From positions 1 through 64,000 of the forward strand of contig CAYSEX010000006.1 of assembly GCA_964430305.1 (NCBI GenBank): a stretch of DNA of 64,000 nucleotides, in the 5' to 3' direction. The notes below the pieces were generated by a model. The model was not told the origin of the DNA and made no database searches. It saw only the letters and a program-made list of their open reading frames with translations. Made by a program: the position numbers and the translations under genes. This document shows, piece by piece, positions 45,205 through 54,954 of the stretch (the stretch's first letter is position 1; each line of letters begins with the position of its first letter). The stretch is from CAIZGX01 sp964430305 (GTDB lineage: Bacteria > Bacteroidota > Bacteroidia > Flavobacteriales_D > Sanyastnellaceae).

Positions 45205-46340
45205 AAATAGCTTTATTGACTGATGGAATTACGCCTTATTGCATTGGAGGAATGCAGCGCCATAGCTCAAATCTTTGCAAGCATCTTTTAGAGTTAGGGT
45301 ATGAAGTAACTTTAGTTCACTGCGTTTATAACAACCAAAAATTACCCCGAAATCAGGGGGTGAAGCTCTCATTTAATAACCATTCCAACCTAACTGTTTT
45401 TGGGCTCAAGTTCCCCTCACTCGGAAGAATGCCGGGCCATTATCTGCGAGAGTCGCATCAATATTCCATAGATATTTTCAATAAATTAAAAGAAGATTGG
45501 TCTGCATTCGACATTGTTATTGCAAAAGGGTTTACAGCCTGGCACTTATTAGATCTAAAACGAAAAAAGAAAATTAACGTAGGTCCAATTGCAGTTAATT
45601 TTCATGGATTGGAAATGTTTCAGACACCGGCAACTTTTTCAGAGAGAATTAAAAGTTGGTTACTCAAGGATCCCGTTAAATGGAATTTAAAACATGCAGA
45701 CTATGTGATATCCTACGGCGGAAAAATCACTGAAATTTTAACTCGTTTAAAAATAGAAAAACCAAAAATTGCCGAGGTACCATCGGGTATAGATTCCGAA
45801 TGGGTTGTATCTGAAAGAATACAGAATGAACAACCAGTTTTTGTATTCTTGGGAAGATACGAAAGACGAAAAGCCATTGAGGAGATAAATGTTGCATTGA
45901 AAAAACATTCAGACATTCAATTTCATTTCATTGGAGACATTCCATTCAGAAAAAGAATTAAATCAAAGAACATAACCTATCACGGTCCACAGACGGAAAA
46001 GTATTCCATTTGTAAATTATTAGATTCATGTGACGCAATTGTCTCTCCTTCTTTCTCTGAGGGCATGCCCAATGTGCTTTTAGAAGGAATGGCCAGGGGT
46101 TTGGTTCCTATAGCAACCAATGTAGGTGCTGTTCAGGTATTAGTTAATGATCAATGTGGAATTCTAATTGAAACACCAAAAGAACTGGAAAATGCTATCA
46201 TTAAATTTTCTGAAATGAGTCAAGCCGAAAGACAAACGCTAGCAAACGCCAGTCTGCAACAAGTGCAAACGAACTTTGTTTGGGAAAAAATCAGAGCGAA
46301 AACTGAGTATTTACTAGAACAGATGATTGAAAAATCGTAA
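45201..46340 (+). CDS. Glycosyltransferase family 4
   Basis: A 379-residue GT4 enzyme: GGMQRHSSNLCKHLLELGYEV (acceptor loop, in part), NFHGLEMFQ, IPFRKRIKSKNITYHGPQ and the donor signature SPSFSEGMPNVLLEGMARGL with the E-x7-E pair. It begins MKIALLTDGITPYCIGG. A 24-base space and a GTG-start gene follow. Donor sugar unknown. Confidence 0.9.
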   Translation: MKIALLTDGITPYCIGGMQRHSSNLCKHLLELGYEVTLVHCVYNNQKLPRNQGVKLSFNNHSNLTVFGLKFPSLGRMPGHYLRESHQYSIDIFNKLKEDWSAFDIVIAKGFTAWHLLDLKRKKKINVGPIAVNFHGLEMFQTPATFSERIKSWLLKDPVKWNLKHADYVISYGGKITEILTRLKIEKPKIAEVPSGIDSEWVVSERIQNEQPVFVFLGRYERRKAIEEINVALKKHSDIQFHFIGDIPFRKRIKSKNITYHGPQTEKYSICKLLDSCDAIVSPSFSEGMPNVLLEGMARGLVPIATNVGAVQVLVNDQCGILIETPKELENAIIKFSEMSQAERQTLANASLQQVQTNFVWEKIRAKTEYLLEQMIEKS

Positions 46341-46364
46341 CTTCCCATCACGAAAAGTGACGCG

Positions 46365-47582
46365 GTGAAAAAGGAACATTTTAAAGGAATTGATAGTTTA
46401 CGTTTTTTTGCAGCACTTGCGGTGTTTTTTACACATGTTGAATTAGTAAAAAAATTCACAGGTTACGGCACCCATTGGATTGTTCCAGACGAAAGAATTA
46501 CCAAATTCACTGCCCTTCAATCAGTGATGAGCAAGGAAGTGGGTTGGCTGAGCCCCTTAATTGCGTACAGCAGCGCATTGGGTGTTGTCTTTTTCTTTGT
46601 TCTGAGCGGTTTTCTCATTACGTATTTACTTCTTAAGGAAAAGGAAAACTATGGAGAAATACAAGTCAAATCTTTTTATTTGAGGCGAATTCTTAGAATT
46701 TGGCCTTTGTATTACTTCATCTTTATAATTGGTTTTTTCGTTCTTCCACAATTTGATTTTTTCGCTGTACCTGAACAAGACAAATATTTCGGCCCAAACT
46801 TCTGGGGGAACTTCTTTCTTTACGCCTTATTCATGCCCAACTTGGCTTTCAGTATATACACCAAAGCAGTTCCGAATATTGGACAATCATGGTCTATTGG
46901 AGTGGAAGAACAGTTCTATTTAGCTTGGCCATGGGTAATTAAAAAAAGTTTGAATCTAGAAAGAACCTTAATACGCATCATTTTAGCCCTTGTTCTAATC
47001 AAGACTTTACTCATTTTGGGATCGCGTTTTTATCCAAATGATGTTTTATCCATTGTAAAAAAATTCTTTGGAATGTCAAAAATTGAATGCATGGCCCTTG
47101 GAGGCCTAGGAGCCTATTATTTTTATCACAAAAAAGAACAACTTTTAAAGATTGCATTTCTGCCCATAAGTCAAATCCTGAGTGTCATATTATTGCCACT
47201 GTTCATCTTCTTAACTCCAAGAATTCTCGAAGACATTTTGTATCTTGTTTTTGCCATTCTCTTCCTAATCATCATTCTGAATGTTGTGGGTAATGAACGA
47301 ACTTTCTTCAAGTTTCACTTCAAACCTTTTGAATACCTCGGTAAGATTTCTTTCGGATTTTACATGTATCACGTTTTGTGTATTACCTTTTCCATTCATC
47401 TACTCGAGAAAACTATTGGGCTACACAGAGACATTACAACTCCGGAACATATGTTACTTTACGGGATATCATTCGCACTTTCAGTAGCGGTTTCCTCATT
47501 AAGTTATCATATTTTTGAAGTTAGGTTCATTCGCTGGAAGAATCGAATAGCTCAACCTCAAAAAAAAGAAAGCAATGTTTAG
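46365..47582 (+). CDS. OafA/YrhL-type membrane O-acyltransferase
   Basis: A 405-residue integral membrane protein of the acyltransferase-3 family, about ten hydrophobic segments. The family hallmarks are GIDSLRFFAALAVFFTHVE with the catalytic His, VVFFFVLSGFLITYLLL, the RRILRIWPLYY arginine motif and SIGVEEQFYLAWP. It would O-acetylate a sugar of the surface polysaccharide using an acyl donor from the cytoplasm. Translation starts at GTG (46365), which gives the standard N-terminus. The end overlaps the polymerase gene by 8 bases. Confidence 0.93.
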   Translation: MKKEHFKGIDSLRFFAALAVFFTHVELVKKFTGYGTHWIVPDERITKFTALQSVMSKEVGWLSPLIAYSSALGVVFFFVLSGFLITYLLLKEKENYGEIQVKSFYLRRILRIWPLYYFIFIIGFFVLPQFDFFAVPEQDKYFGPNFWGNFFLYALFMPNLAFSIYTKAVPNIGQSWSIGVEEQFYLAWPWVIKKSLNLERTLIRIILALVLIKTLLILGSRFYPNDVLSIVKKFFGMSKIECMALGGLGAYYFYHKKEQLLKIAFLPISQILSVILLPLFIFLTPRILEDILYLVFAILFLIIILNVVGNERTFFKFHFKPFEYLGKISFGFYMYHVLCITFSIHLLEKTIGLHRDITTPEHMLLYGISFALSVAVSSLSYHIFEVRFIRWKNRIAQPQKKESNV

Positions 47583-48843
47583 ATGGTTTGTTGTCATATC
47601 TATTTTCATTACCATCTTCATTTCATCTTATGTTTTTTTTAGAGAACCTTTCGAGGCGTATGTCAGTTACCTTGTATTCCTCTTGTTTTTTCCAATATTC
47701 TTCGCAAAATATGGTGTGCCAAAGTGGCCCGTTCTTATGTTTCTCCCCCTATTATTAGGAGGTATCATTTACGTTGCAGTTGGTTTGAATACCTATACAC
47801 AATTCATTAAAATATTTGTTGGATTTTTTACATCTGTTCTTTTTTATCATTACGTCATACAAGCGTTTGATTATAATTTAAAAGAATTATTCAAATACTA
47901 CATGTATGGCGCCTTGATCATTTCATTAATAGGAATTTTTCAACTCATCTCATTTAAGGTGGGTTTTCGTCCCGGATACCATTACGGTTGGATTTTTAAT
48001 AAATGGGGTGTTACACAAGGGGGGTTAGGTATACGTGTAAATTCTGTTTTCTCCGAGCCAGCGTATTTCGCTGCCGCAATTGCTCCAGCCTTTTTTGTTA
48101 CTTGTTACAACCTGGTTGCAAGGAAAACTCTTTTTGTCAATCGCTGGCAAAGTATTGTAATTGTAATTGCATATCTCTTAACGTTTTCTAGTTTAGGAAT
48201 TATTGCCATATTCCTTACCATTGTGCTCATGTTATTGAATCTCGGATTCGTAAAATATGCAATCATTTTCGTCCCGCTTTTCATTTTTTCCTTTGATTAT
48301 GCATATAAAAATATTCCCGAATTCACAGAGCGTTGGGACGGAACCTTCACCGTTTTCAATACAGGTAATTACAAGAGTTACGATATACATGGATCTAGTT
48401 TCGTACTCTACAATAACTACCATGTAGCCCTTGAGAATTTCAAAAGAAATCCTATTCTCGGTACCGGTCTTGGATCACATCCAATCGCATTCGATAAATA
48501 CTCACTTACCAATTTAGCAGGGGCAGTAGATATTGAATTCAATAAAATGGATGCGAATTCAATGTTTCTGAGACTGATGTCTGAAACTGGTCTTTATGGT
48601 TTATTTGTTATGTTTTTTGTTTTATTCAAATGTTGGATCTTCAAGAAAACTGCAGTTGAAGAATCGTATTGGGTCATGTCGAATGGTTTAACTCTCATTA
48701 TTATCCTTTATTTAGCCAGACAAGGACACTATTTCTTGAACGGGTTTCCTTTTTTCCTTTGGTTGTATTTCTATCTATATAAAGACAACCGTGTGCGCCT
48801 TCAGTTAGAGCAATCGAAAAGCAAACAACCTGCAACTTTATGA
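47575..48843 (+). CDS. Wzy-like O-antigen/polysaccharide polymerase
   Basis: A 422-residue membrane protein with about ten to eleven transmembrane segments and one large extracytoplasmic loop (about 240-330) between segments. That loop ends with NPILGTGLGSHPIAF, as in the Wzy_C/O-antigen ligase family. It should polymerise lipid-linked repeat units in the periplasm; a WaaL-type ligase cannot be excluded from topology alone. It lies in the middle of the glycosyltransferase genes, where Wzy usually is. The flippase Wzx is not in the window. Confidence 0.8.
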   Translation: MFRWFVVISIFITIFISSYVFFREPFEAYVSYLVFLLFFPIFFAKYGVPKWPVLMFLPLLLGGIIYVAVGLNTYTQFIKIFVGFFTSVLFYHYVIQAFDYNLKELFKYYMYGALIISLIGIFQLISFKVGFRPGYHYGWIFNKWGVTQGGLGIRVNSVFSEPAYFAAAIAPAFFVTCYNLVARKTLFVNRWQSIVIVIAYLLTFSSLGIIAIFLTIVLMLLNLGFVKYAIIFVPLFIFSFDYAYKNIPEFTERWDGTFTVFNTGNYKSYDIHGSSFVLYNNYHVALENFKRNPILGTGLGSHPIAFDKYSLTNLAGAVDIEFNKMDANSMFLRLMSETGLYGLFVMFFVLFKCWIFKKTAVEESYWVMSNGLTLIIILYLARQGHYFLNGFPFFLWLYFYLYKDNRVRLQLEQSKSKQPATL

Positions 48844-49859
48844 AGATTTTAGTCTTGTACAGAGAACTTGCAGATTACATGGTCAATTGTTTGAATCATG
48901 CTCAAAAAGAATTTGATTTCACAGTTATACACTACCCAATTCATAATGAAGCTCCCTTTCAATTCCAGTGGAGCGAAGGAATTATTCACAAAGAAAAAAA
49001 TTCCATTGTTCTAAAGAGTTTGAATCTAAGTGAATTCAGTGCAATATTGGTTAGCGGTTGGGCAGATGACGAATATCTTTCGTTAATAAAAGACTATTCG
49101 GGGATTACAATTCTTATGTTTGACACCCCTTGGGAAAAAAGCTTCCGGCAGATTGTAGGTAGTATTTATTTCAGATTGAAACTAAAACAATATTTCCATT
49201 TCGCTTTTGTTCCAGGCAAATCTCAAAAAAACTTCGCTCAAAAAATAGGTTTTTCAACTAAACATATTCGAACGGGTTTGTATACAGCCTCAGACGAAAT
49301 AAAAGCAATTGCAAATAAAGATTATTCTCACAAAACTCTCTGGTGTATATCTCGATATGTACCTCAAAAAAATCTGCAATTTCTTTGTCGTTGCTTTTTA
49401 AAAACGAAAGGAATTGAATTGGGATGGAGCTTACATTTTGCTGGAACAGGAGAAGGATGGAAAGATCGCATTATTAATGAAAACATTGTGCATCACGGTT
49501 TTCTGCAACCGAACGAATTGAATTCTGAATTAAACACGGCAACTGCATTTGTTCTACCAAGTACTTATGAACCCTGGGGAGTTGTGGTACATGAATGCGC
49601 TAAGAAAGCACTGCCACTTATTCTTTCCAAATCTGTTCACTCTCACCACCAATTTTTACAAAACGATGAAAACGGATTTACGTTTAACCCTAAAAATGAG
49701 TCAGACCTCATACAAGCTTTGAATCATCTTTTTGAAAAAACAGAATCTGAACTAACTCAAATGGGGAATATAAGTTCGGAAAAAAGCAAAGAAATCAGTG
49801 TAGAAAATTGGGTAAATAACCTCACGTATTTTTTAACTTCGGGAAATGTGCGGAATTAA
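48840..49859 (+). CDS. Glycosyltransferase family 4
   Basis: A 339-residue GT-B transferase, short for the family because the acceptor domain is reduced. Visible: ILMFDTPWEKSFRQI, FAFVPGKSQKNFAQKIGF, CISRYVPQKNLQFL, LHFAGTGEGWKDRI, and the donor site LPSTYEPWGVVVHECAKKALP with the two glutamates. ATGA overlap with the polymerase upstream, 14-base overlap with the amidotransferase downstream. Confidence 0.88.
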   Translation: MKILVLYRELADYMVNCLNHAQKEFDFTVIHYPIHNEAPFQFQWSEGIIHKEKNSIVLKSLNLSEFSAILVSGWADDEYLSLIKDYSGITILMFDTPWEKSFRQIVGSIYFRLKLKQYFHFAFVPGKSQKNFAQKIGFSTKHIRTGLYTASDEIKAIANKDYSHKTLWCISRYVPQKNLQFLCRCFLKTKGIELGWSLHFAGTGEGWKDRIINENIVHHGFLQPNELNSELNTATAFVLPSTYEPWGVVVHECAKKALPLILSKSVHSHHQFLQNDENGFTFNPKNESDLIQALNHLFEKTESELTQMGNISSEKSKEISVENWVNNLTYFLTSGNVRN

Positions 49860-51690
49860 TGGCATAATTCATTTCAATCAATCTTTGCCCCTTGCGAAGA
49901 ATGTTATCCATGCCATGAATGCCTCTCTGAAGCATAGAGGTCCAGATGCAACCGGCTCATACATTTCAGATTCAATAGCGTTAGGCCATCAACGTCTCTC
50001 TATCATTGACACTTCCGAAAATTCCAACCAACCCATGTTTTCTTCTTCGGAAAAAACAGTAATTGTTTTCAATGGAGAAATCTACAACTACAAAGAAATT
50101 CGAGACGAAATAAAACACCTCTATACATTCAAGACATCTAGCGATACCGAAGCTATACTCGCACTCTACGAAATACACGGAGAAAAAGCATTTGAAAAAT
50201 TAGCGGGCATGTTTGCTTTCATCCTTTACGACATTGAAAAACAAATCGTATACATGGTAAGAGACCGCTTTGGAATAAAACCACTATACTATGGAAATTC
50301 AAATGATGTAATCTACGCGAGTTCAGAAATGCGTGCCCTTCTTAAAACGAAGGTGTTCTCTAACAAGCTAAATAAAGGTGTACTCCCTGAATACGTTAGC
50401 ACGCAAACCGTTCACTTTCCAAATACCATCATTGAAGATATTTATGTTCTTGAACCTGGGCATTATTTAAAAATAGATAAAAATCAAAATTCAAAAAAGT
50501 GTTATTTCGAGATTGAAACCGAATCATCATTCGGCAGTAAAATAGAATTTCAAAGTCAACTCAAAGAATCACTTTCAATATCTGTAGAGCAGCATCTTCG
50601 GAGTGATGTCAATTATGGGGCATTCTTATCTGGTGGTATAGATTCGTCATTACTTGTAGGCCTCATGTCTGAAATAAGCGATTCGCCAATACAAACCTTC
50701 ACTATTTCTTTCAAAGAAGACGCATTTAATGAGAGTGAATTTGCTCAGCTTATTGCCAAAAAATGGAATACCAATCACCATGAAGTTGTCTTAGAAGCCT
50801 CGGACTTTTTAAATAAAATCCCAGATGCAATAAACGCCATGGACCATCCAAGTGGAGATGGGCCTAATACTTACGTTGTAACAGAAGCGGCCAAACATGC
50901 TGGACTCACTGTTGCTATTTCCGGTCTTGGTGGAGACGAATTATTTGCCGGTTATCCTGTTTTTAAACATTTAAGTCAAATTCAAAGTCAAATTCCGTTC
51001 ATCTTACCGCAACCCATTCGTTCGGTGATGTCAACAGTTTATAAAAAGATAAGTAACAGTGAGGTTGGAAGAAGAAAATCAGATATGCTTCGCTACGGAG
51101 CATCTAATTTAAAAGGTTGCTACAACACCATGCGAACTGTTTGGGATGCAAAAACCATTTTGAAAAACCAAACGCAACCGGCATCAATGCCACATATTGA
51201 CGAAGCTTTCCATGATACAAAACGACTAATTACTTCCGTTTCACGAAGTGAGATTTATGGATACATGCATGATATATTGCTCAGAGATAGTGATCAAATG
51301 AGTATGGCACATGCCTTTGAAACACGTGTTCCATTTTTAGATCACAGGGTTGTAAACTGCGCCATGCGTATTCCCGATGAGTTGAAATTCCCGCACACAC
51401 CCAAACAATTTCTAACAGAGACATTCTCACATATACTTCCATCTGAAATAGTGAACAGACCCAAAATGGGATTCACTCTTCCATGGAATATTTGGATGCG
51501 CAATGAATTAAAATCTTTTTGTGAAGAAGGAATTGCGATTCTTTGTAAGACTTCATATTTCAATAATGAAGCCCTAATGGAATCCTGGAATTCATTTAAA
51601 AATGGAAATAAGAACAAACCATTCACATCTTTTTGGCACTTGGTTGTATTGGGACATTGGATTAAAAATAACCACATTCAATGTCTATGA
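49846..51690 (+). CDS. asnB: AsnB-type glutamine-dependent amidotransferase
   Basis: A 614-residue class II glutamine amidotransferase. The nucleophile is Cys2 (MCGINGIIHF); HRGPDATG and NGEIYNYKEIR complete the glutaminase domain (1-~200); the ATP-binding synthetase domain starts at FLSGGIDSSLL (P-loop SGGIDS) and ends with the RDSDQMSMAHAFETRVPFLD segment. The family includes asparagine synthetase, but copies embedded in polysaccharide loci can instead convert a sugar carboxylate to an amide. A uronic acid is predicted from the upstream trio, so a uronamide-forming role fits the context. General asparagine synthesis remains possible. Confidence 0.9.
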   Translation: MCGINGIIHFNQSLPLAKNVIHAMNASLKHRGPDATGSYISDSIALGHQRLSIIDTSENSNQPMFSSSEKTVIVFNGEIYNYKEIRDEIKHLYTFKTSSDTEAILALYEIHGEKAFEKLAGMFAFILYDIEKQIVYMVRDRFGIKPLYYGNSNDVIYASSEMRALLKTKVFSNKLNKGVLPEYVSTQTVHFPNTIIEDIYVLEPGHYLKIDKNQNSKKCYFEIETESSFGSKIEFQSQLKESLSISVEQHLRSDVNYGAFLSGGIDSSLLVGLMSEISDSPIQTFTISFKEDAFNESEFAQLIAKKWNTNHHEVVLEASDFLNKIPDAINAMDHPSGDGPNTYVVTEAAKHAGLTVAISGLGGDELFAGYPVFKHLSQIQSQIPFILPQPIRSVMSTVYKKISNSEVGRRKSDMLRYGASNLKGCYNTMRTVWDAKTILKNQTQPASMPHIDEAFHDTKRLITSVSRSEIYGYMHDILLRDSDQMSMAHAFETRVPFLDHRVVNCAMRIPDELKFPHTPKQFLTETFSHILPSEIVNRPKMGFTLPWNIWMRNELKSFCEEGIAILCKTSYFNNEALMESWNSFKNGNKNKPFTSFWHLVVLGHWIKNNHIQCL

Positions 51691-52811
51691 AAATTCTTGT
51701 TTTTACAGATTGGTATCTTCCTGGGACTCAGGCAGGAGGACCTACACAATCATTACACTCCATGACACAGCATGTTGGAAACGCGAAATTTTTTATTGTT
51801 ACACGAAATACAGATCATGGAAGCACCATGCCCTATCCCGTACAAACTGAAACATGGATTTCGCTTACGGAACATACACATGTTTTTTATCTGGATGAGA
51901 AAAAGGTAAATGAGGTAGTTTTTGAAAAGATAATTATTGAAATTCAACCGAATTGGATTTATCTCAATTCGCTTTGGTCACCGCTTTTCACACAACTTCC
52001 TCTGAAAATTGCGAAAAAACATGAACTACAATTCAAGGTTATATGTGCTCCACGGGGCATGCTCAAACCTGAAGCACTTAAAATAAAAGCATTCAAAAAA
52101 AAGGGATTTATCTTTCTCTCTCGAATTCGGAAAACATACTCCAACATTGTATGGCACGCGACTTCAGAAATTGAATTAAAAGAAATTCGTCATTTCTTCG
52201 GAGCTCATGCAAATGTGCACATCGCTCCGAATCTAGCCTCGTTGGAAACGGTTAATTTGAATGAAAAAAATAAATTACCCAACCAACTCTACCTCTTCAC
52301 CGTTGCTCGAGTTAGTAAAGAAAAAGGCATTTTAGAAGCTGCAGAACTTTTAGCTCATTGGAATAAACCTGCAGTTTGGAAAATTGCTGGATTACTTCAA
52401 GATAGTGATTTGGTAAATCAGGTAAATGCCTTGCTGAAAAACACAGCAATAAAGCATGAGTGGTTAGGACATCTCAATCGCGAGCAGATTCGAGATTACT
52501 ACCAATGGGCGCATGTTTTCTATCTTCCCACACGAGGAGAGAATTTCGGTCATGCCATAGCTGAAGGCCTATCTGCGGGGCTACCTGCTATTATTTCAAA
52601 TGCAACTCCATGGCAAAATTTAACCAATGAAGGCGCTGGTTTCGATCTTCCAATTGAAAAAAAAGCATTTCATGAAGCATTCAATTTTTATTGGTCCATG
52701 CAAACAGCAGATTATGCGAAATGTAGAACTTGCGCCCAAAATTACATCAGGGAAAAAGCAAATAAACGCGAACACATCAACCAACTGCAATCGCTATTCT
52801 TTAAGGAATAA
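51681..52811 (+). CDS. Glycosyltransferase family 4
   Basis: A 376-residue GT4 enzyme: FTDWYLPGTQAGGPTQSLHSM (part) forms the acceptor loop, and the donor domain has LFTVARVSKEKGILEAAELL (part), KIAGLLQDSDLV and YLPTRGENFGHAIAEGLSAGLP with the E-x7-E glutamates. The start overlaps the amidotransferase by 10 bases; a second ATG two codons later (51687) gives the cleaner N-terminus MKILVFTDWYLPG. Last gene of the polysaccharide island. Confidence 0.9.
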   Translation: MSMKILVFTDWYLPGTQAGGPTQSLHSMTQHVGNAKFFIVTRNTDHGSTMPYPVQTETWISLTEHTHVFYLDEKKVNEVVFEKIIIEIQPNWIYLNSLWSPLFTQLPLKIAKKHELQFKVICAPRGMLKPEALKIKAFKKKGFIFLSRIRKTYSNIVWHATSEIELKEIRHFFGAHANVHIAPNLASLETVNLNEKNKLPNQLYLFTVARVSKEKGILEAAELLAHWNKPAVWKIAGLLQDSDLVNQVNALLKNTAIKHEWLGHLNREQIRDYYQWAHVFYLPTRGENFGHAIAEGLSAGLPAIISNATPWQNLTNEGAGFDLPIEKKAFHEAFNFYWSMQTADYAKCRTCAQNYIREKANKREHINQLQSLFFKE

Positions 52812-52878
52812 TTATTTTTTTTAATCAGACGAAATAATCGTCAAAGCTTTCCGTAATTTGTATTCTGAAAATCCCCGT

Positions 52879-53751
52879 ATGAATTTAGTTGTTTTATCGC
52901 GCAATGCGAAGCTGTACAGTACAAAAAGACTTATTGAAGCTGCACAAATGCGCGGTCATGATGCCCGTGTTATTGACCATACCAAATGTGATCTTTTCAT
53001 AGAAAAAAAGAAACCGAAAATTTTCTATCGCAGGGAAGAAATAACGGGCGTAAATGCTGTCATTCCTAGAATTGGTGCCTCTGTAACATTTTACGGAACG
53101 GCGGTTGTTCGTCAATTCGAAATGATGAATGTATTCACTGCCGTAGAATCACAAGCTTTAGTTCGATCTAGAGACAAACTGAGAAGTCTACAAATCTTGT
53201 CGCGCGCAGGTCTTGGTCTGCCAAAAACAGTTTTTACCAACTACTCAAGAGATGTAGAGCGTACGTTAAAAGAAGTAGGTGGCGCTCCTGTTATCATTAA
53301 ACTTCTTGAAGGCACTCAAGGTCTTGGAGTAGTTCTGGCAGAAAATAAAAAAGCAGCCATTTCTGTCATTGAAGCTTTCAATGGACTCAAAGCCCGCGTT
53401 ATTGTTCAAGAATTCATCAAGGAAAGTAAAGGCGAAGACATTCGCGCTTTTGTGGTTGATGGACAGGTGGTAGGAGCCATGGTGCGCACAGCAAAAGAAG
53501 GTGAGTTCAGAAGTAATCTTCATAGAGGAGGAACCGCCTCAGTTATTGAACTCACAGCTGAAGAAGAAATTGCTGCAGTAAAAGCTGCAAATGCAATGAA
53601 ATTAGGCATTGCAGGTGTAGATATGCTTCGCAGTGAACGCGGACCGCTCATCATTGAAGTCAACTCCTCACCTGGCCTGGAAGGAATAGAAAAAGCAACT
53701 GGAATTGATATAGCCTCAAAAATCATTAAGTACGTAGAAAAGAATGTCTAA
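52879..53751 (+). CDS. rimK: RimK-type ATP-grasp ligase (ribosomal protein S6 glutamate ligase)
   Basis: A 290-residue ATP-grasp enzyme. I start it at the ATG at 52879 (MNLVVLSRNAKLYSTKRLIEA), not at the upstream TTG. Motifs: IPRIGASVTFYG, VIIKLLEGTQGLGVVLAE, RAFVVDGQVVGAMVR, and the metal site IEVNSSPGLEGIE. RimK adds glutamates to the C-terminus of ribosomal protein S6; members of the family also make other amino-acid ligations, so the substrate is probable rather than proven. It stands alone, 67 bases after the island. Confidence 0.9.
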   Translation: MNLVVLSRNAKLYSTKRLIEAAQMRGHDARVIDHTKCDLFIEKKKPKIFYRREEITGVNAVIPRIGASVTFYGTAVVRQFEMMNVFTAVESQALVRSRDKLRSLQILSRAGLGLPKTVFTNYSRDVERTLKEVGGAPVIIKLLEGTQGLGVVLAENKKAAISVIEAFNGLKARVIVQEFIKESKGEDIRAFVVDGQVVGAMVRTAKEGEFRSNLHRGGTASVIELTAEEEIAAVKAANAMKLGIAGVDMLRSERGPLIIEVNSSPGLEGIEKATGIDIASKIIKYVEKNV

Positions 53752-53805
53752 CTGAAATCAGCTGTTGATCTGCTGCATGATGTAAATTGCACGAAATTTT
53801 CCATC

Positions 53806-54954
53806 ATGAAATTCGGAACCAAAGCCATTCATGCGGGTCAAGAACCCGACCCAACCACAGGAGCCATCATGACTCCTATTTACCAAACTTCAACCTACGT
53901 TCAAGAAAGTCCCGGAGTACACAAGGGATTCGCCTATGCGAGAGGAAAAAATCCAACACGTCTTGCTCTTGAAAACTGTCTTGCCGCTCTTGAAAATGCA
54001 AAATATGGTCTGTGCTTCTCAAGCGGAATGGGCGCAGCAGATGCAATAATTAAACTATTAAATCCTGGTGATGAAGTCATTGCAACTGATGACCTCTATG
54101 GCGGAAGCTATCGCATGTTCACGAAAGTTTTTGCGAAATATGGAATAAAATTTCACTTCGTAGACATGCATGATTTCTCAGCAATGGAAAATTGTATCAA
54201 TGCAAATACAAGAATGATTTGGGTGGAAACACCAACCAACCCCATGATGAAAATCATTGATATTGAAGCTTGTGTTCAGTTCGCAAAAAAACACCAATTG
54301 ATTTCAATCATAGATAACACGTTTGCTTCACCCTACCTTCAAAATCCGTTAGATTTAAATGCTGATATTGTCATGCACAGCGCAACTAAATATTTAGGCG
54401 GGCACAGTGATGTTGTCATGGGTGCTATCTGTTGCAACAATGATTCTTTGTACGAACAATTGGCCTTCATTGCCAATTCGTGTGGTGCAACCCCAGGGCC
54501 GCAAGATAGTTTTTTGGTCCTACGCGGATTAAAAACATTACATGTTCGCATGGATAGACATTGCTCCAATGGTGCTGCAGTAGCTCATTTTTTGAAAAGC
54601 CATCCGAAAGTTGACCGTGTGTATTGGCCCGGATTCGAGGAGCATCCCAATCATGACGTTGCGAAGAAACAAATGAAAAACTTCGGAGGAATGATTTCAT
54701 TCAGTTTGAAGGGAGACCAATTCGAAGACGCAAAAAAATTAGCCATGGCCGTTCGCGTATTTTCATTGGCTGAATCATTGGGTGGTGTTGAATCCTTGTT
54801 GGGTCACCCTGCATCCATGACACACGCTTCAATTCCTAAAGAAGAAAGAGAACGCAGCGGAATCACAGATTCATTGTTACGTTTGAGTGTTGGTCTTGAA
54901 GATGAAGATGATTTAATTTCAGATTTAGAACAAGCATTAAATGCTGTATCATGA
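53806..54954 (+). CDS. Cystathionine gamma-synthase / gamma-lyase type PLP enzyme
   Basis: A 382-residue Cys/Met-metabolism PLP enzyme. The PLP lysine is K195 in MHSATKYLGGHSDV; YARGKNPTR, FSSGMGAADA, DDLYGGSYRMF and the SLGGVESLLGHPASMTHA end are family features. It either joins O-acyl-homoserine with cysteine or cleaves cystathionine to cysteine, 2-oxobutyrate and ammonia; the two activities cannot be told apart by eye. The stop overlaps kmo by four bases. Confidence 0.92.
   Translation: MKFGTKAIHAGQEPDPTTGAIMTPIYQTSTYVQESPGVHKGFAYARGKNPTRLALENCLAALENAKYGLCFSSGMGAADAIIKLLNPGDEVIATDDLYGGSYRMFTKVFAKYGIKFHFVDMHDFSAMENCINANTRMIWVETPTNPMMKIIDIEACVQFAKKHQLISIIDNTFASPYLQNPLDLNADIVMHSATKYLGGHSDVVMGAICCNNDSLYEQLAFIANSCGATPGPQDSFLVLRGLKTLHVRMDRHCSNGAAVAHFLKSHPKVDRVYWPGFEEHPNHDVAKKQMKNFGGMISFSLKGDQFEDAKKLAMAVRVFSLAESLGGVESLLGHPASMTHASIPKEERERSGITDSLLRLSVGLEDEDDLISDLEQALNAVS

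Noticed and set aside
52812..52860. Hairpin GACGA/TCGTC after the polysaccharide island as a terminator.
   Set aside because: Five base pairs only, and the T-run lies before it, not after, on the plus strand.
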